DNA of 64,000 nucleotides from an uncultured Clostridia bacterium (lineage in GTDB: Bacteria; Bacillota; Clostridia; Christensenellales; Borkfalkiaceae): assembly GCA_904419075.1 (NCBI GenBank), contig CAJFQM010000002.1, positions 62,001 to 126,000 on the forward strand, in the 5' to 3' direction. The position numbers and the translations under genes were made by a program. A model generated the notes under the pieces. The model saw nothing but the letters and a program-made list of their open reading frames with translations, had not been told where the DNA came from and did no database searches. This document shows, piece by piece, positions 18,026 to 28,007 of this stretch. How positions within the stretch are numbered: position 1 is the first letter of the stretch; every line of letters starts with the position of its first letter.

Positions 18026-21000
18026 ATGTACGAATTAAACGATTTCAATTCTATTCAAATCAGCATAGCGTCTCCGGAAAAAATCAGAGAATGGTCCTAC
18101 GGCGAAGTGACGAAGCCCGAAACGATAAACTACCGCACCCAGAAACCCGAGCGCGACGGTCTTTTCTGCGAAAAGATTTTCGGGCCGATGAAGGATTGGG
18201 AGTGTCATTGCGGAAAGTATAAAAGGGTCAAATATAAAGGGCATATCTGCGAGAAATGCGGGGTAGAGATCACCCGTTCCAAGGTACGCCGCGAGAGAAT
18301 GGGACATATCGAGCTTGCGGCTCCCGTCTCTCATATCTGGTATTTCAAGGGCGTGCCCTCCAAGATCGGTCTTTTGCTGGACATGGGGCCCAAGCAGCTC
18401 GAACAGGTCATCTATTTTGCTTCCTATGTGGTCCTCGATCCGGGCAAAGTCAGCGAGCTTTCGTATAAGCAGGTCATCAACGACAAGCAGCTTCGAGAAA
18501 TCGAGGAGCGCTTCGGCGACAGCTCGGTGACGGGCCTGAAAGTCGGCATGGGCGCGGAATCCATTCGCGAGCTTTTAATGGCGGTGGATCTCGAAAAGGA
18601 AAGCGAGGAATGTAAGAAAGTCATCGGGGAGAACCCGACGGGCCAGAAAGCGGTCAAGGCGATCAAGCGCCTCGAAGTGGTGGAATCGTTCAGAAAGAGC
18701 GGCAATCGCCCCGAATGGATGATTCTTACGGTGCTTCCGGTGATTCCTCCCGACATCCGTCCCATGGTGCAGCTCGACGGCGGCAGATTTGCCTCGTCGG
18801 ACTTGAACGACCTTTACCGCCGCGTCATCAACCGCAATAACCGCCTGAAAAAGATGATGGAAATCGGCGCGCCGGATATGATTATCAAGAACGAAAAGCG
18901 CATGTTGCAGGAAGCGGTGGACGCGCTCATCGATAACGGCCGCCGCGGCAAGCCTTTGAGCGGCCCTTCCAATCGGGAGCTCAAATCCCTTTCGGGCATG
19001 CTCCGCGGCAAGCAGGGACGTTTCCGCCAAAACCTTCTCGGCAAGCGAGTGGACTATTCCGGTCGTTCGGTTATCGTCGTCGGGCCCGAGCTGAAAATTT
19101 ACCAGTGCGGCCTTCCTAAGGAAATGGCGATCGAGCTTTTCAAGCCGTTCATCATGAAGCGGCTGGTAGAGAGCGGTCAGTGCCATAACATCAAGACGGC
19201 AAAGAGAGCGGTCGAGAAAGCGAAGGACATGGTTTGGAACGTTTTGGAAGACGTCATTAAAGATCACCCCGTGCTTTTGAACCGCGCGCCGACGCTGCAC
19301 CGCCTTTCCATACAGGCGTTCGAGCCCGTGCTTATCGAAGGTCGTGCGATTAAGATTTCCCCGCTCGTCTGCGGCCCGTTCAATGCGGACTTCGACGGCG
19401 ACCAGATGGCGGTACACCTTCCTTTGAGCATCGAGGCGCAGGCGGAGGCTCGTTTCCTCATGCTTTCGGCGAATAATATTTTGAAACTTGCGGACGGGAA
19501 ATCGGTCATGTCCCCGACGCAGGATATGATTATCGGCGCGTACTGTCTGACCATCAAGCGCAGGGAGGAGGGCAAGAAGTACGACGAGCAGGGCCGTCCC
19601 GACGAAAACGGGGAGGTGTATATCCCGCCCGTGTACTCGTCCGAGAACGAAGCGATTTTGGCCTATCAGACGAAGGTCGCGCACGAGCAGGACGAAATGT
19701 ATTTGAAGCGCGTCGTGGAGCTTCCCGAGGGCAAATTCGACGATTTGCCTTTGCCGTATACCTGCCCCGTGGATAATAAAGCGGGCGAGACGCCCATCAA
19801 AGAAGCGACGGTCCGCCTGAACGAAAAGACGGGCAAGCGCGAGGTCATCGGCATCATCAAGACGACGATCGGGCGTTTGATTTATAACGACGGGCTTCCT
19901 CAGGATTTGGGCTTTGTCAAGAGAGATACGCCGGAATCCTATTTGAGGCTGGAACTCGATACGGAGTTTATCGGCAGCGCGAGGGCGATCGGCAAGAAGC
20001 ACCTTTCGAGAATCGTCGAAGCCTGCTTCAAGACGGGCGCGGCACCCAAGGCGTCGTACGTTTTGGACGCCATCAAGGAGCGCGGCTATAAATATTCGAC
20101 GCTGGCGGCGCTCACGACGTCGGTATTCGACATGAAGATACCTCCCGAAAAGGCGGAAATCGTAGACCACGCGGAAGCGGAGGTTTCCAAAATCGCGAAG
20201 AAGTACGCGCGCGGACTTTTGAACGAGGAGGAGAGGTATCTCGCCGTCATTTCTCAATGGGATAACGCGACGGATAAAGTGGCGGGACTGTTGAAGAAGC
20301 AGGGCGAGGAGGATAAATTCAACCCTATTTGGATGATGGCGGACTCCGGCGCCCGCGGCTCTATCGACCAGATTAAGCAGCTTTCGGGCATGCGCGGACT
20401 CATGGTCAACCCGCAGGGTAAAAAGATCGAGGTCCCCGTCAAATCCTGTTTCAGAAACGGGCTTTCCGTTTTGGAATATTTCATTTCGTCGCACGGCGGA
20501 AGAAAAGGTTTGACGGATACGGCGCTGAAAACGGCCGACTCGGGTTATCTTACCCGCCGTCTCGTGGATGTCTCTCACGAAATCATCGTCCGCGAGGACG
20601 ACTGCTATGCGGGCAGAAAGCCGCAGGGCATGAAGGTAAAGGCAATTTTCGGCGCAGACGGAAGAGAAATCGAGAGTCTGAAAGACAGATTGACGGGGCG
20701 TTTTGCGGCGGAGGACGTTGTAAATCCTTCGACGGGCGAAATTCTCATCGGACAGAACGAGTTCATTACGGAAGAAAAAGCGAAGGAAATTTGCGACGCG
20801 GGCGTCACGGAAGTTTCCATTCGCAGTATCTTCACCTGTTCTTCCCGCGTGGGCGTCTGTGCGAAGTGCTACGGCAAGAACATGGCGACGACGCTTCCCG
20901 TGCAGGTGGGCGAGGCGGTCGGAACGATTGCGGCGCAGTCCATCGGCGAACCGGGCACGCAGCTCACGATGCGTACTTTCCATACGGGCGGTATTGCGGC

Positions 21001-21880
21001 TACGGGCGACATCACGCAGGGTCTGCCCCGCGTCGAGGAACTTTTCGAAGTCAGAAAACCCAAAGGCTGCGCGACGATTTGCGAAGTCGAGGGTATCGTA
21101 GATATCGACAATTCGGATAACCTCAATCATATCAAGGTCAAGGACGAAGCCACGGGCGAAGTGAAGAAGGAATACGTTCTTCCCTTCAACGCGGAGGTAA
21201 AGGTCAAGAAGGGCGACAGAGTGACTCCCGGCGTGCTTCTCAATTCGGGCAGCGTGTATCCTCAGGATATCCTGCGCGTGCAGGGTGTCAAGGGCGTTCA
21301 GGATTATATTCTCGAACAGGTACAGTCGGTATATCGTTCTCAGGGCGTTGATATCAACGATAAGCATATCGAAATCATCGTGCGCCAGATGCTGAAAAAG
21401 GTCAGAGTGGAAAGCTCGGGCGACACCGATTTGCTTCCCGGCGAACTGGTGGACATGACGACCTTCCAGGACGAATGCGGCAAAGCGATGGCAAAGGGCG
21501 GCGCGCCCGCTCTTGCGAAGCGCGTGCTGCTGGGTATCACGAAGGCGTCGCTGGCGACGGACAGCTTCCTTTCGGCGGCCTCCTTCCAGGAAACGTCGAG
21601 GGTGCTCACGGAAGCGGCCATCCGCACCAAGAGAGATTACCTCGTCGGTCTGAAAGAGAACGTCATTATCGGTAAACTCATTCCCGCGGGTACGGGCATG
21701 AAGGATTATAAAAATCTTTCTCCGCAGTTCGTGGGCAGCTATAAAGAATCGACGGCGAACGTTTCCGACGAAATGGCAGCGGTCGGCTATGATAAGCCCG
21801 CCGCGCCTCGGGAAGAACCCGCGGAGACGGCTTCGGCGGCCGAAGCGAAGGAACCTTCCGTAGGCGATATTCTCGCCTGA
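18026..21880 (+). CDS. rpoC: DNA-directed RNA polymerase beta-prime subunit
   Basis: 1284 residues. The N-terminal zinc ribbon has C60, C62, C75 and C78. The catalytic magnesium loop NADFDGD is at 453-459. The second zinc site [11 protein letters not shown] lies in the C-terminal half, followed by the trigger-loop region [19 protein letters not shown]. The end is a short Ala/Glu-rich extension. It is co-transcribed with rpoB; the start has GGAGG and AAAGG upstream. A perfect terminator follows the stop. Confidence 0.98.
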   Translation: MYELNDFNSIQISIASPEKIREWSYGEVTKPETINYRTQKPERDGLFCEKIFGPMKDWECHCGKYKRVKYKGHICEKCGVEITRSKVRRERMGHIELAAPVSHIWYFKGVPSKIGLLLDMGPKQLEQVIYFASYVVLDPGKVSELSYKQVINDKQLREIEERFGDSSVTGLKVGMGAESIRELLMAVDLEKESEECKKVIGENPTGQKAVKAIKRLEVVESFRKSGNRPEWMILTVLPVIPPDIRPMVQLDGGRFASSDLNDLYRRVINRNNRLKKMMEIGAPDMIIKNEKRMLQEAVDALIDNGRRGKPLSGPSNRELKSLSGMLRGKQGRFRQNLLGKRVDYSGRSVIVVGPELKIYQCGLPKEMAIELFKPFIMKRLVESGQCHNIKTAKRAVEKAKDMVWNVLEDVIKDHPVLLNRAPTLHRLSIQAFEPVLIEGRAIKISPLVCGPFNADFDGDQMAVHLPLSIEAQAEARFLMLSANNILKLADGKSVMSPTQDMIIGAYCLTIKRREEGKKYDEQGRPDENGEVYIPPVYSSENEAILAYQTKVAHEQDEMYLKRVVELPEGKFDDLPLPYTCPVDNKAGETPIKEATVRLNEKTGKREVIGIIKTTIGRLIYNDGLPQDLGFVKRDTPESYLRLELDTEFIGSARAIGKKHLSRIVEACFKTGAAPKASYVLDAIKERGYKYSTLAALTTSVFDMKIPPEKAEIVDHAEAEVSKIAKKYARGLLNEEERYLAVISQWDNATDKVAGLLKKQGEEDKFNPIWMMADSGARGSIDQIKQLSGMRGLMVNPQGKKIEVPVKSCFRNGLSVLEYFISSHGGRKGLTDTALKTADSGYLTRRLVDVSHEIIVREDDCYAGRKPQGMKVKAIFGADGREIESLKDRLTGRFAAEDVVNPSTGEILIGQNEFITEEKAKEICDAGVTEVSIRSIFTCSSRVGVCAKCYGKNMATTLPVQVGEAVGTIAAQSIGEPGTQLTMRTFHTGGIAATGDITQGLPRVEELFEVRKPKGCATICEVEGIVDIDNSDNLNHIKVKDEATGEVKKEYVLPFNAEVKVKKGDRVTPGVLLNSGSVYPQDILRVQGVKGVQDYILEQVQSVYRSQGVDINDKHIEIIVRQMLKKVRVESSGDTDLLPGELVDMTTFQDECGKAMAKGGAPALAKRVLLGITKASLATDSFLSAASFQETSRVLTEAAIRTKRDYLVGLKENVIIGKLIPAGTGMKDYKNLSPQFVGSYKESTANVSDEMAAVGYDKPAAPREEPAETASAAEAKEPSVGDILA

Positions 21881-21884
21881 CGGC

Positions 21885-21921
21885 AAAGCCGCGCAGGGAT
21901 TTCCCTGCGCGGCTTTATGTT
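21885..21921 (+). terminator. intrinsic terminator of rpoBC
   Basis: Perfect 15-bp inverted repeat AAAGCCGCGCAGGGA / TCCCTGCGCGGCTTT with a 2-base (effectively 4-base) loop, starting 4 bases after the rpoC stop. Confidence 0.9.
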
Positions 21922-21994
21922 TGAAAAAATATTTGTTTTTCCGTTCTTTCGCGATATTGTTCCGTCGGCGTTTTTTCCGCGCATTTTTGAGTCC

Positions 21995-22023
21995 TTGACA
22001 TTTTGGGATGGAAATGGTATAAT
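21995..22023 (+). promoter_or_regulatory. promoter of the glycan cassette
   Basis: TTGACA, 17 bases, TATAAT, with TGG directly before the -10 (extended -10). It lies 64 bases before the FAD oxidoreductase gene. Confidence 0.85.
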
Positions 22024-22087
22024 TTTTTGTAAAATGCAACGCCGTAGGACTCGGTTTTCTACTTTATAAATATACGGAGGGAGAAAT

Positions 22088-23650
22088 ATGGAGAAAAAGA
22101 CGGTCGTGATTATCGGCGCGGGCCCGGCGGGACTTACGGCGGCATACGAGCTTTTGACAAAATCTAAGGATTTTCAGCCGGTGATTTTGGAGGCGGAGGA
22201 CTTTGTCGGAGGAATTTCCCGCACGGCCACCTATAAAGGCAACCGCATGGATATCGGAGGTCACCGTTTTTTTTCCAAAGACGAACGAGTAACGACCTTG
22301 TGGACGTCGCTTTTGCCCGTACAGGGAAAGCCGAGTAGGGACGACCTTCTTTTAAGTCGGGACAAGCCTCTTTCGGAGGGCGGGCCCGACCCCGAAACGA
22401 CGGACGAAACGATGCTGGTCCGCAACCGCGTTTCTCGGATTATTTACCTTCGGAAATTTTTCGATTATCCCATTTCGCTCAAAGCCCGTACGTTTCTCAA
22501 TATGGGTTTTTTCCGTACCGTGAAAGCGGGCTTCGGGTATATCGGAAGCTGTATACATAAGCGCGAGGAGAGCAATCTGGAAAATTTTTATATCAACCGT
22601 TTCGGAAAGCCGTTGTATTCGATGTTTTTTGAAGATTATACGGAAAAGCTGTGGGGAGTGCACCCGCGGGATATTTCCGCGGATTGGGGCGCGCAGCGCG
22701 TGAAGGGTCTTTCGGTGTCGAAAGCGATAAAAAACGCTCTTGCGAAGCCTTTTCGCAGGAAAGGCGGGGAGGTGGAAACCAGCCTCATAGAGCAGTTTTT
22801 GTATCCCAAGAAAGGGCCGGGCCAGCTCTATGAAAAAATGGCGGAAAGAATAGTGGAAATGGGAGGGAAGATTTATTTTTCCAGCCCCGTGAGGGGAATA
22901 AAGACGGCGGGAGACAGAGTGATTTCCGTAACCGCGGCCGACGGCAGGGAATATACGGCGGATTATTTTATTTCTTCCATGCCGATAAAGGATCTTGTCG
23001 AAGCGATCGGCAAGGAACATGTTCCTTGCGACGCCTATCGCGTCGCAGCCGAACTTCCTTATCGGGATTTTATCACGGTGGGCTTGCTTCTCGATAAACT
23101 GAAAGTGAGGAATAAGACGAAAATCAGGACGCTCGGGAATATCGTTCCCGATTGCTGGATATACGTTCAGGACAGAGACGTCCGTTTGGGGAGAATACAG
23201 ATTTTCAATAATTGGTCTCCCTACATGACGGCGGACCCCGAACATAAAGTCTGGATCGGACTCGAATATTTTTGCACGGAAGGGGACGAGATGTGGACGT
23301 GCCCGAAGGAGGAGTTTATCAAAAAGGCAATCGGTGAGCTAAAAAAGATCGGCGTAATCGAATCGGAGGCGGACGTATCGGATGCCACGCTCATTCGGGT
23401 AAAAAAGGCCTATCCCGCGTATTTCGGCAGCTATGCGGAGTTCGGAAAGGTCAGGGACTATCTCGATACTTTTACCAATCTCTATTGCGTGGGGCGCAAC
23501 GGCCAGCATCGCTACAATAATATGGATCATTCCATGGTGACTTCCATGATTGCCGCGGAATGTATTCTGACGGGCAATTCGGATAAAACCGCGCTTTGGA
23601 ACGTGAACACGGAAAAGAGCTATCACGAGGTCAGAAATGCAGTCGAATGA
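22088..23650 (+). CDS. FAD-dependent oxidoreductase, amine-oxidase / UDP-galactopyranose-mutase-like superfamily
   Basis: 520 residues. The N-terminal dinucleotide fold is [17 protein letters not shown] (GxGxxG at 10-15), followed by GGISRT and the GGHRFFSK motif (57-64) typical of COG1232-type proteins found with cell-surface polysaccharide genes. No signal peptide or membrane segment was seen, so it is cytoplasmic. The reaction is unknown; related proteins isomerise or oxidise sugar-linked substrates. It overlaps the next gene by 14 bases and so is translationally coupled to a GT39-like transferase, with GtrA further on, which supports a role in lipid-linked or surface glycan metabolism. 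Confidence 0.8.
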   Translation: MEKKTVVIIGAGPAGLTAAYELLTKSKDFQPVILEAEDFVGGISRTATYKGNRMDIGGHRFFSKDERVTTLWTSLLPVQGKPSRDDLLLSRDKPLSEGGPDPETTDETMLVRNRVSRIIYLRKFFDYPISLKARTFLNMGFFRTVKAGFGYIGSCIHKREESNLENFYINRFGKPLYSMFFEDYTEKLWGVHPRDISADWGAQRVKGLSVSKAIKNALAKPFRRKGGEVETSLIEQFLYPKKGPGQLYEKMAERIVEMGGKIYFSSPVRGIKTAGDRVISVTAADGREYTADYFISSMPIKDLVEAIGKEHVPCDAYRVAAELPYRDFITVGLLLDKLKVRNKTKIRTLGNIVPDCWIYVQDRDVRLGRIQIFNNWSPYMTADPEHKVWIGLEYFCTEGDEMWTCPKEEFIKKAIGELKKIGVIESEADVSDATLIRVKKAYPAYFGSYAEFGKVRDYLDTFTNLYCVGRNGQHRYNNMDHSMVTSMIAAECILTGNSDKTALWNVNTEKSYHEVRNAVE

Positions 23651-25298
23651 TTTCTCTTTGCCCGAAAACGTATCCTCCCGCGGCGGCCGCCTTTCCGCCT
23701 TGGGAGAAATTGCGTTGTATGCGGCGGTTTTTCTTTTGACGACGTTGCTTTTTCTCCTCGTCAAACCGCTGTATTCCGTCGAGAGGAACGGCGTCGTAGC
23801 GCAGGCGATTACCGCCTGCGTCATAGGCGGGACGGTATTTATCGGAATATTTTTGGCATCGGAGAAGAAACTGACGGCGAGGCGCTTTGTCGTTCTTGTC
23901 CTCGTCGCGGGATTGGCGCTCAGAATCGGGTATATGCTGTATACGCCCGCGTCGGTGCGTCAGCACGATACGTTTACGAAAAATTTCGACGGCCACGAGG
24001 CTTACGCATGGACGATCTTTTCCACGGGAAAACTTCCGTCCTCCAACGCCTATCAGTTTTATCATCCTCCGCTCAACGCACTGCTGCAAGCGGGATTTAT
24101 GCACTTCATGGAGGGGCTTTCGGACGGCTTGTCCGAACTGTTTTCCCTCGGGGACTGTTTCCCCGAAAAATTTTTGGCGGGCTGCCCGGAGTATATTGAA
24201 GCGGAACGTTATTTTCTCTATTCCTCCTGCCAGATTTTAAGTGTCTTGTATTCGTTTGTCGCCTGCGTGACGATGTTGAAGATTCTCCGCCTGCTCGATA
24301 TTCGGGGAAAAAGTGCGATGTTCCTCTCGGCTTTTGTGGTATTGTATCCGAGAAATATCCAATTTTCGGGCATGCTGAATAACGACGGCGTCTCGTATAT
24401 GTTTGCGATTTTAGCGTTGTATTTTGCTTTGAAATGGTGGAAGCGGGAAAAGAGCTTCGGAAATATTCTCGCCTGCGGGCTTTGCGTGGGACTGGGAATG
24501 ATGTCCAAACTTTCCTCCGCAACGGTCTGCCTTCCCATCGCGGGAATTTTTATTTGGGAATTTGTCGGCTCGGTGAAGAGAAACGGCGGAGCGCTTTCCC
24601 TTCAAAAGCTGTTCGCGGAATACGGAGTATTTTTGCTCATATGTGCGCCCCTCGGGCTTTGGTTTCAGGTATATGCGAAACTTCGGTTTGACCAACCTTT
24701 CGGCTTTGTGTTTTCCAATCTCAATTCAAAGCTGTATACGGGCGACCATTCCTTTTTCTCCCGCTTTTTTATCGCCTTTGACTGGACGGAGTACTTCGGT
24801 TCGCTTTGGTGCCGCCCGTTCGAGGGAAATTATAATTTGTTCAACTACGCTCTGCGTTCCTCCATATTCGGAGAATTTTCCTATTGGCAGGGCGAGGGCT
24901 TTGCCGTCGCGGCGACGGTTCTCGCGTTCCTGTCCGCGCTTTTGTTGTTTGCCGCACTCGTCCGCGTACTGTATCTGATTCTCAGATACGATCGGAAAGA
25001 CGAACTGAGACGCAGGGAATGGAAAAAATCGGCGCGCGATGTTTTCTTTACGTTCCTGCTCGTTCAGTCGCAGGCGCTTTCGGAAATCTATTTTTATATT
25101 TCCATGCCTTACGGCTGCACGATGGATTTCCGTTATATCATGCCCATGATTTTGGGAATGGGATTGACGCTTTGGCTGGTCGAAAGAAGACTGACGCGGG
25201 AAGGAGACGCGCTCTCCGTGACGCTCGGCCGTCTGACGGCCGTTTCGACGGGCGCTTTTCTCCTGTTTTCTTCGCTGTTCTATATGACGTGTATTTAA
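23637..25298 (+). CDS. multi-pass membrane glycosyltransferase, GT39/PMT-like
   Basis: 553 residues with about ten hydrophobic segments, the first at 26-44. The first extracytoplasmic loop holds an acidic motif, [14 protein letters not shown] (about 116-127), and [13 protein letters not shown], the signature of GT-C fold enzymes that use a polyprenyl-phosphate sugar donor. A second loop region ([20 protein letters not shown]) is also typical. It probably transfers a sugar to a surface polymer, protein or lipid outside the membrane. It begins inside the end of the oxidoreductase gene; gtrA follows after 167 bases. Confidence 0.8.
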   Translation: MQSNDFSLPENVSSRGGRLSALGEIALYAAVFLLTTLLFLLVKPLYSVERNGVVAQAITACVIGGTVFIGIFLASEKKLTARRFVVLVLVAGLALRIGYMLYTPASVRQHDTFTKNFDGHEAYAWTIFSTGKLPSSNAYQFYHPPLNALLQAGFMHFMEGLSDGLSELFSLGDCFPEKFLAGCPEYIEAERYFLYSSCQILSVLYSFVACVTMLKILRLLDIRGKSAMFLSAFVVLYPRNIQFSGMLNNDGVSYMFAILALYFALKWWKREKSFGNILACGLCVGLGMMSKLSSATVCLPIAGIFIWEFVGSVKRNGGALSLQKLFAEYGVFLLICAPLGLWFQVYAKLRFDQPFGFVFSNLNSKLYTGDHSFFSRFFIAFDWTEYFGSLWCRPFEGNYNLFNYALRSSIFGEFSYWQGEGFAVAATVLAFLSALLLFAALVRVLYLILRYDRKDELRRREWKKSARDVFFTFLLVQSQALSEIYFYISMPYGCTMDFRYIMPMILGMGLTLWLVERRLTREGDALSVTLGRLTAVSTGAFLLFSSLFYMTCI

Positions 25299-25465
25299 GT
25301 TGTATAATCGGCCTCTATGGATCCCTCTTTGTAACGCGGACGCCGAAGCCCCGATCGCCGTGTATGTCGTATGGCTAACCTGCGCAACGCTTCCGTATAA
25401 ATTGTGTTTCAGCTGTACGGCTCCCTTATATTTGAATTATCAACTCACATCTGAAAAGGTATGTT

Positions 25466-25984
25466 ATGAAAGAAGAAACGGTTTCGGAAACTTCCGGACA
25501 AAAGATGACGAAAAAACAGTTGCTTTTAGAAATTTTGCGTTTTCTGATCGTCGGCGGATTCGCCACGCTCGTGGATTATGCGGTATTCTATCTTTTCCGT
25601 AAATGGCTGTTGCCGCCCGCGCTCATAGAAGGCAGCGGCGGTTGGGATACCGCTTCGCTCGTCATAGCGACGGCGCTGGGCTTTTGTGCAGGGCTGACGG
25701 TCAATTGGATTCTTTCCGTTCGATTTGTATTTCGGAATGTAAAGGATAAGGAAAAATCCCGCTCGAAAAAATCTTTTGCGGTGTTTGCGCTCATCGGACT
25801 CATCGGGCTCGGAATTACGGAACTCGGCATGCATCTCGGCGTTTCCTTCCTTCCCGAAATAAAATTGTTCTCCACGACGTCCTTTTTGGGACTCGCTTGG
25901 AAGGAATGGATCATGAAAGTAGTGATGACCTGCCTCGTTTTGGTCTGGAATTATCTGGGAAGGAAACTTTTTGTGTTCAAATAA
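25466..25984 (+). CDS. GtrA family membrane protein
   Basis: 172 residues with four predicted membrane helices (about 24-46, 62-86, 104-126, 148-166), the motif RFLIVGGFATLVDY and the family-typical end WNYLGRKLFVFK. GtrA proteins are thought to flip polyprenyl-phosphate-linked sugars across the membrane, here plausibly the donor for the GT39-like enzyme upstream. AAAGG lies before the start. It is probably the last gene of the cassette; no clear terminator follows. Confidence 0.88.
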   Translation: MKEETVSETSGQKMTKKQLLLEILRFLIVGGFATLVDYAVFYLFRKWLLPPALIEGSGGWDTASLVIATALGFCAGLTVNWILSVRFVFRNVKDKEKSRSKKSFAVFALIGLIGLGITELGMHLGVSFLPEIKLFSTTSFLGLAWKEWIMKVVMTCLVLVWNYLGRKLFVFK

Positions 25985-26035
25985 GAAAAAAATAAAAAAA
26001 TTTTGTAAAATGGTAAAAAATTTTGCCGAAAGGTA

Positions 26036-26064
26036 TTGAAATTTTGTGAATTATGTTGTATAAT
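26036..26064 (+). promoter_or_regulatory. promoter of a structured RNA
   Basis: TTGAAA (26036-26041), 17 bases, TATAAT (26059-26064). No protein gene follows; the transcript would run into a hairpin-rich 130 bases and a terminator. Confidence 0.7.
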
Positions 26065-26070
26065 ATAGAT

Positions 26071-26240
26071 ACAAAACAAAAGAGGCAAAAACGGCGCTCC
26101 GCCGTACGCAAGATACATAGAGAGCTGTGCCGCCTTCGGGCGACGTTTTTGCAGAAAATTTGACTACAAGAGATGTGTTAAACTCCTTTTTTGATGTCGG
26201 AAAGAGCCGCGTTGGGAAACGCGGCTCTTTCTTTGTCTTT
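26071..26240 (+). ncRNA. candidate free-standing structured RNA, about 170 nt
   Basis: A complete small transcription unit without a supported ORF. After the promoter, GCAAAAACG (26085-26093) pairs perfectly with CGTTTTTGC (26144-26152), enclosing CGGCG-CTC-CGCCG (26092-26104, partly competing) and a CGCC-TTCG-GGCG tetraloop hairpin (26131-26142). The 5-prime end (ACAAAACAAAAGAGG) can pair imperfectly with CTCCTTTTTTGATGT near 26183-26197. A 13-bp perfect terminator stem follows. I could not match it to 6S, SRP, tmRNA, RNase P or a riboswitch class that I know well; 6S RNA and the raiA motif should be tested first. It could also be the leader of something downstream, but the terminator and lack of a gene argue for an independent RNA. 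Confidence 0.6.
26201..26240 (+). terminator. terminator of the structured RNA
   Basis: AAAGAGCCGCGTT / AACGCGGCTCTTT, 13 bp perfect, GGGA loop, then CTTTGTCTTT. Confidence 0.85.
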
Positions 26241-26271
26241 GGACGGTTATTCAAAAGTGTTCTGTCCATTT

Positions 26272-26348
26272 GGTCTCAGTTAATCTCGTTCGGTCTCGTT
26301 AATCTCGTTCGGTCTCGTTAATCTCGTTTGGTCTCAGTTAGTCTCGTC
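26272..26348. repeat. 19-20 bp tandem repeat, four copies
   Basis: Units start at 26272, 26292, 26311 and 26330 with the pattern GGTCTC(A)GTTAATCTCGTTC; a degenerate fifth part follows (GGTTTCGGTTG). Non-coding, directly after the structured RNA. Confidence 0.8.
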
Positions 26349-26635
26349 GGTTTCGGTTGTTGTCTGTCGATTTTCCCGAAAATTTTCTTGCATCTATTTT
26401 ATTTTGAAAAAAGACAGATAAAAGAATCTTTTTTTGTATTTTTTCCTGATTTTTGCACATTCTGAAAGGGTGGAAAAAATCGGGCTCTTTCCCTTATGAG
26501 AAAAAGGAAAGAAAGGGCTTGAAAAAGGAAAGAAAAAAATCCGAAATTTTCTTTCTTGAAAAACAGGCTAAAAATTGCCCTCAAAGCCTTATGGGGAAAG
26601 GAAAAGGGGACGATTGAACGTCGAAAGCGAAAAAC
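26349..26635. other. AT-rich intergenic stretch before pflA
   Basis: About 290 bases, rich in A and G tracts (AAAGGAAAGAAA-like) on the plus strand. No ORF, no clear hairpin. It separates the repeat from the pflA promoter. Confidence 0.4.
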
Positions 26636-26665
26636 TTGACAAGACTGAGTCTTTTTTGCTATAAT
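26636..26665 (+). promoter_or_regulatory. promoter of the pfl operon
   Basis: TTGACA, 18 bases, TATAAT with TGC before the -10 (extended). No recognisable anaerobic-regulator or Rex site was identified near it. Confidence 0.75.
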
Positions 26666-26730
26666 AGATACGAAAAAAGTCGTTTGGTTAACAGCCATGC
26701 AAGAAGTTTTTCATGAGGGAGGCCGAAAAA

Positions 26731-27459
26731 TTGGAAGGATATATTCATTCGTTCGAATCGTTCGGCACGGTAGACGGGCCGGGAATAAGGTTCGTCGTAT
26801 TCATGCAGGGATGCCCCCTGCGCTGTAAATATTGTCATAATCCCGATACGTGGACGAAGGGTGGCACTGCGTATACAGCGGAGCAGGTATGCGCCGAAGC
26901 GTTGAAATATCGGAATTATTTCGGCGATACGGGCGGCGTCACCGTCTCCGGCGGGGAGCCGCTTTTGCAGATGGATTTCGTGACGGAGCTTTTTGAAAAA
27001 CTGAAAGGAAAGGGAATTCATACGGCTCTCGATACGTCGGGGTATATGTTCGATCCCGAAAATCCCGAATCGGTGGAAAAGCATAAAGCGCTTATCCGTT
27101 TTACCGACCTTGTGCTTCTCGATATAAAGCACATCGATTCAAAATCGCACGAAAGCCTTACGGGAAAAGGGAATGAGCATACTTTGGCCTTCGCGAAATT
27201 TTTGAGCGATAACGGCATTTCCATGTGGATAAGGCACGTTTTGGTTCCGGGGCTTACGGACGACGACGAGGCGCTCAAAAGACTGAAAGCCTTCATCGAT
27301 ACGTTAGAGACGGTGAAGAAGGTGGAAGTGCTTCCCTACCATACCATGGGCGAAGTGAAGTATGAAAAGCTGGGGTACGATTACCCCTTGAAGGGCGTGC
27401 GCCCTCCCGAAAAGGAGCGGGTGCAGAATGCCAAGAGACTGCTGGGAATTATCAAATAG
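26731..27459 (+). CDS. pflA: pyruvate formate-lyase activating enzyme
   Basis: 242 residues. A radical SAM enzyme that abstracts hydrogen from the PFL glycine. The cluster motif is CPLRCKYC with C28, C32 and C35, followed by HNPDTW; TVSGGEPLL is the SAM-binding stretch. I place the start at the TTG of 26731 (M-EGYIHSFESFGTVDGPGIR) because AGGGAGG lies 8 bases before it, whereas the ATG 18 bases further upstream has no ribosome site. It is the first gene of the operon pflA-trx-pflB-grcA; having activase first and a split lyase is unusual. Confidence 0.95.
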   Translation: MEGYIHSFESFGTVDGPGIRFVVFMQGCPLRCKYCHNPDTWTKGGTAYTAEQVCAEALKYRNYFGDTGGVTVSGGEPLLQMDFVTELFEKLKGKGIHTALDTSGYMFDPENPESVEKHKALIRFTDLVLLDIKHIDSKSHESLTGKGNEHTLAFAKFLSDNGISMWIRHVLVPGLTDDDEALKRLKAFIDTLETVKKVEVLPYHTMGEVKYEKLGYDYPLKGVRPPEKERVQNAKRLLGIIK

Positions 27460-27506
27460 GCGCATACTCGTCGAGTATACGGGAACATATGTGCAAGGAT
27501 TATAAA

Positions 27507-27863
27507 ATGAGCGAGTTATTTTCAAAAAAGGATTATAAGAGCCGATTGCAGGGGCTTTGCTGCGTAGAGGTGAGCGGAGAATCGTGCGCCAACTGTCTGA
27601 CGCTTATGCCCGTGCTTCAATCGTTGATAGATGCCCGCGGAGATATTCGCCTCGTACATGTGGAGGCGGATTTTCAGACGACGGAACTCATGGAAGAATG
27701 GGAGGTCTCTCGGGTTCCCACCGTTCTTCTGATGGACGACGGGAAAATTTTCGCGCGTTTTTCGGGATTCCAGCCCGAAGAAATTCTCGAAATTTGGCTG
27801 GACGCAAAGATTGAAGAACACAAAGCGGCAAAAGCGGCGGCTTGCGGCAAAGAAGGTAAATAA
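27507..27863 (+). CDS. thioredoxin-like protein with CANC active site
   Basis: 118 residues from MSELFSKKDYKSRLQG; the ATG at 27489 is possible, but CAAGGAT lies 7 bases before 27507. The thioredoxin fold is shown by ESCANCLTLMPVLQSL (C27, C30), the cis-proline motif VPTVLLMDDG and RFSGFQPEEIL. The CANC dipeptide differs from the CGPC of thioredoxin, so redox potential and partners may differ. No signal peptide. It sits between pflA and pflB, suggesting a thiol role connected to PFL (for example keeping the active-site cysteine pair reduced), which is inference. Confidence 0.8.
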   Translation: MSELFSKKDYKSRLQGLCCVEVSGESCANCLTLMPVLQSLIDARGDIRLVHVEADFQTTELMEEWEVSRVPTVLLMDDGKIFARFSGFQPEEILEIWLDAKIEEHKAAKAAACGKEGK

Positions 27864-28007
27864 GAAAAGTTAAAATTATGCCGCATGCAAAAAAGTAAAA
27901 AGGCGAGGCCGGTGCGCGGCAATCGCATAAGAGGGAAGAGGGGAATAAAACGAAGTAAAAGCGCACATACTGATTTATCGAAAAAAATTTTTTCAGGAGA
28001 TATTTAT

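Noticed and set aside
18575-22039. 1154-codon open frame on the minus strand opposite rpoC (also 15056-17674 opposite rpoB, 7009-9168 opposite the phosphoesterase, 52251-54845 opposite CNNM/galE)
   Set aside because: Antisense to certain genes; the translations are Arg/His/Phe-rich without any family motif, and the openness follows from GC-rich codon use on the coding strand.
26127-26321. Short ORFs across the structured RNA and the 19-bp repeat
   Set aside because: No ribosome site; they run through the terminator hairpin and the repeat with no protein similarity visible.
26713-26730. ATG start for pflA six codons upstream
   Set aside because: The only good ribosome site (AGGGAGG) lies after this ATG and is correctly spaced for the TTG at 26731, where similarity begins.
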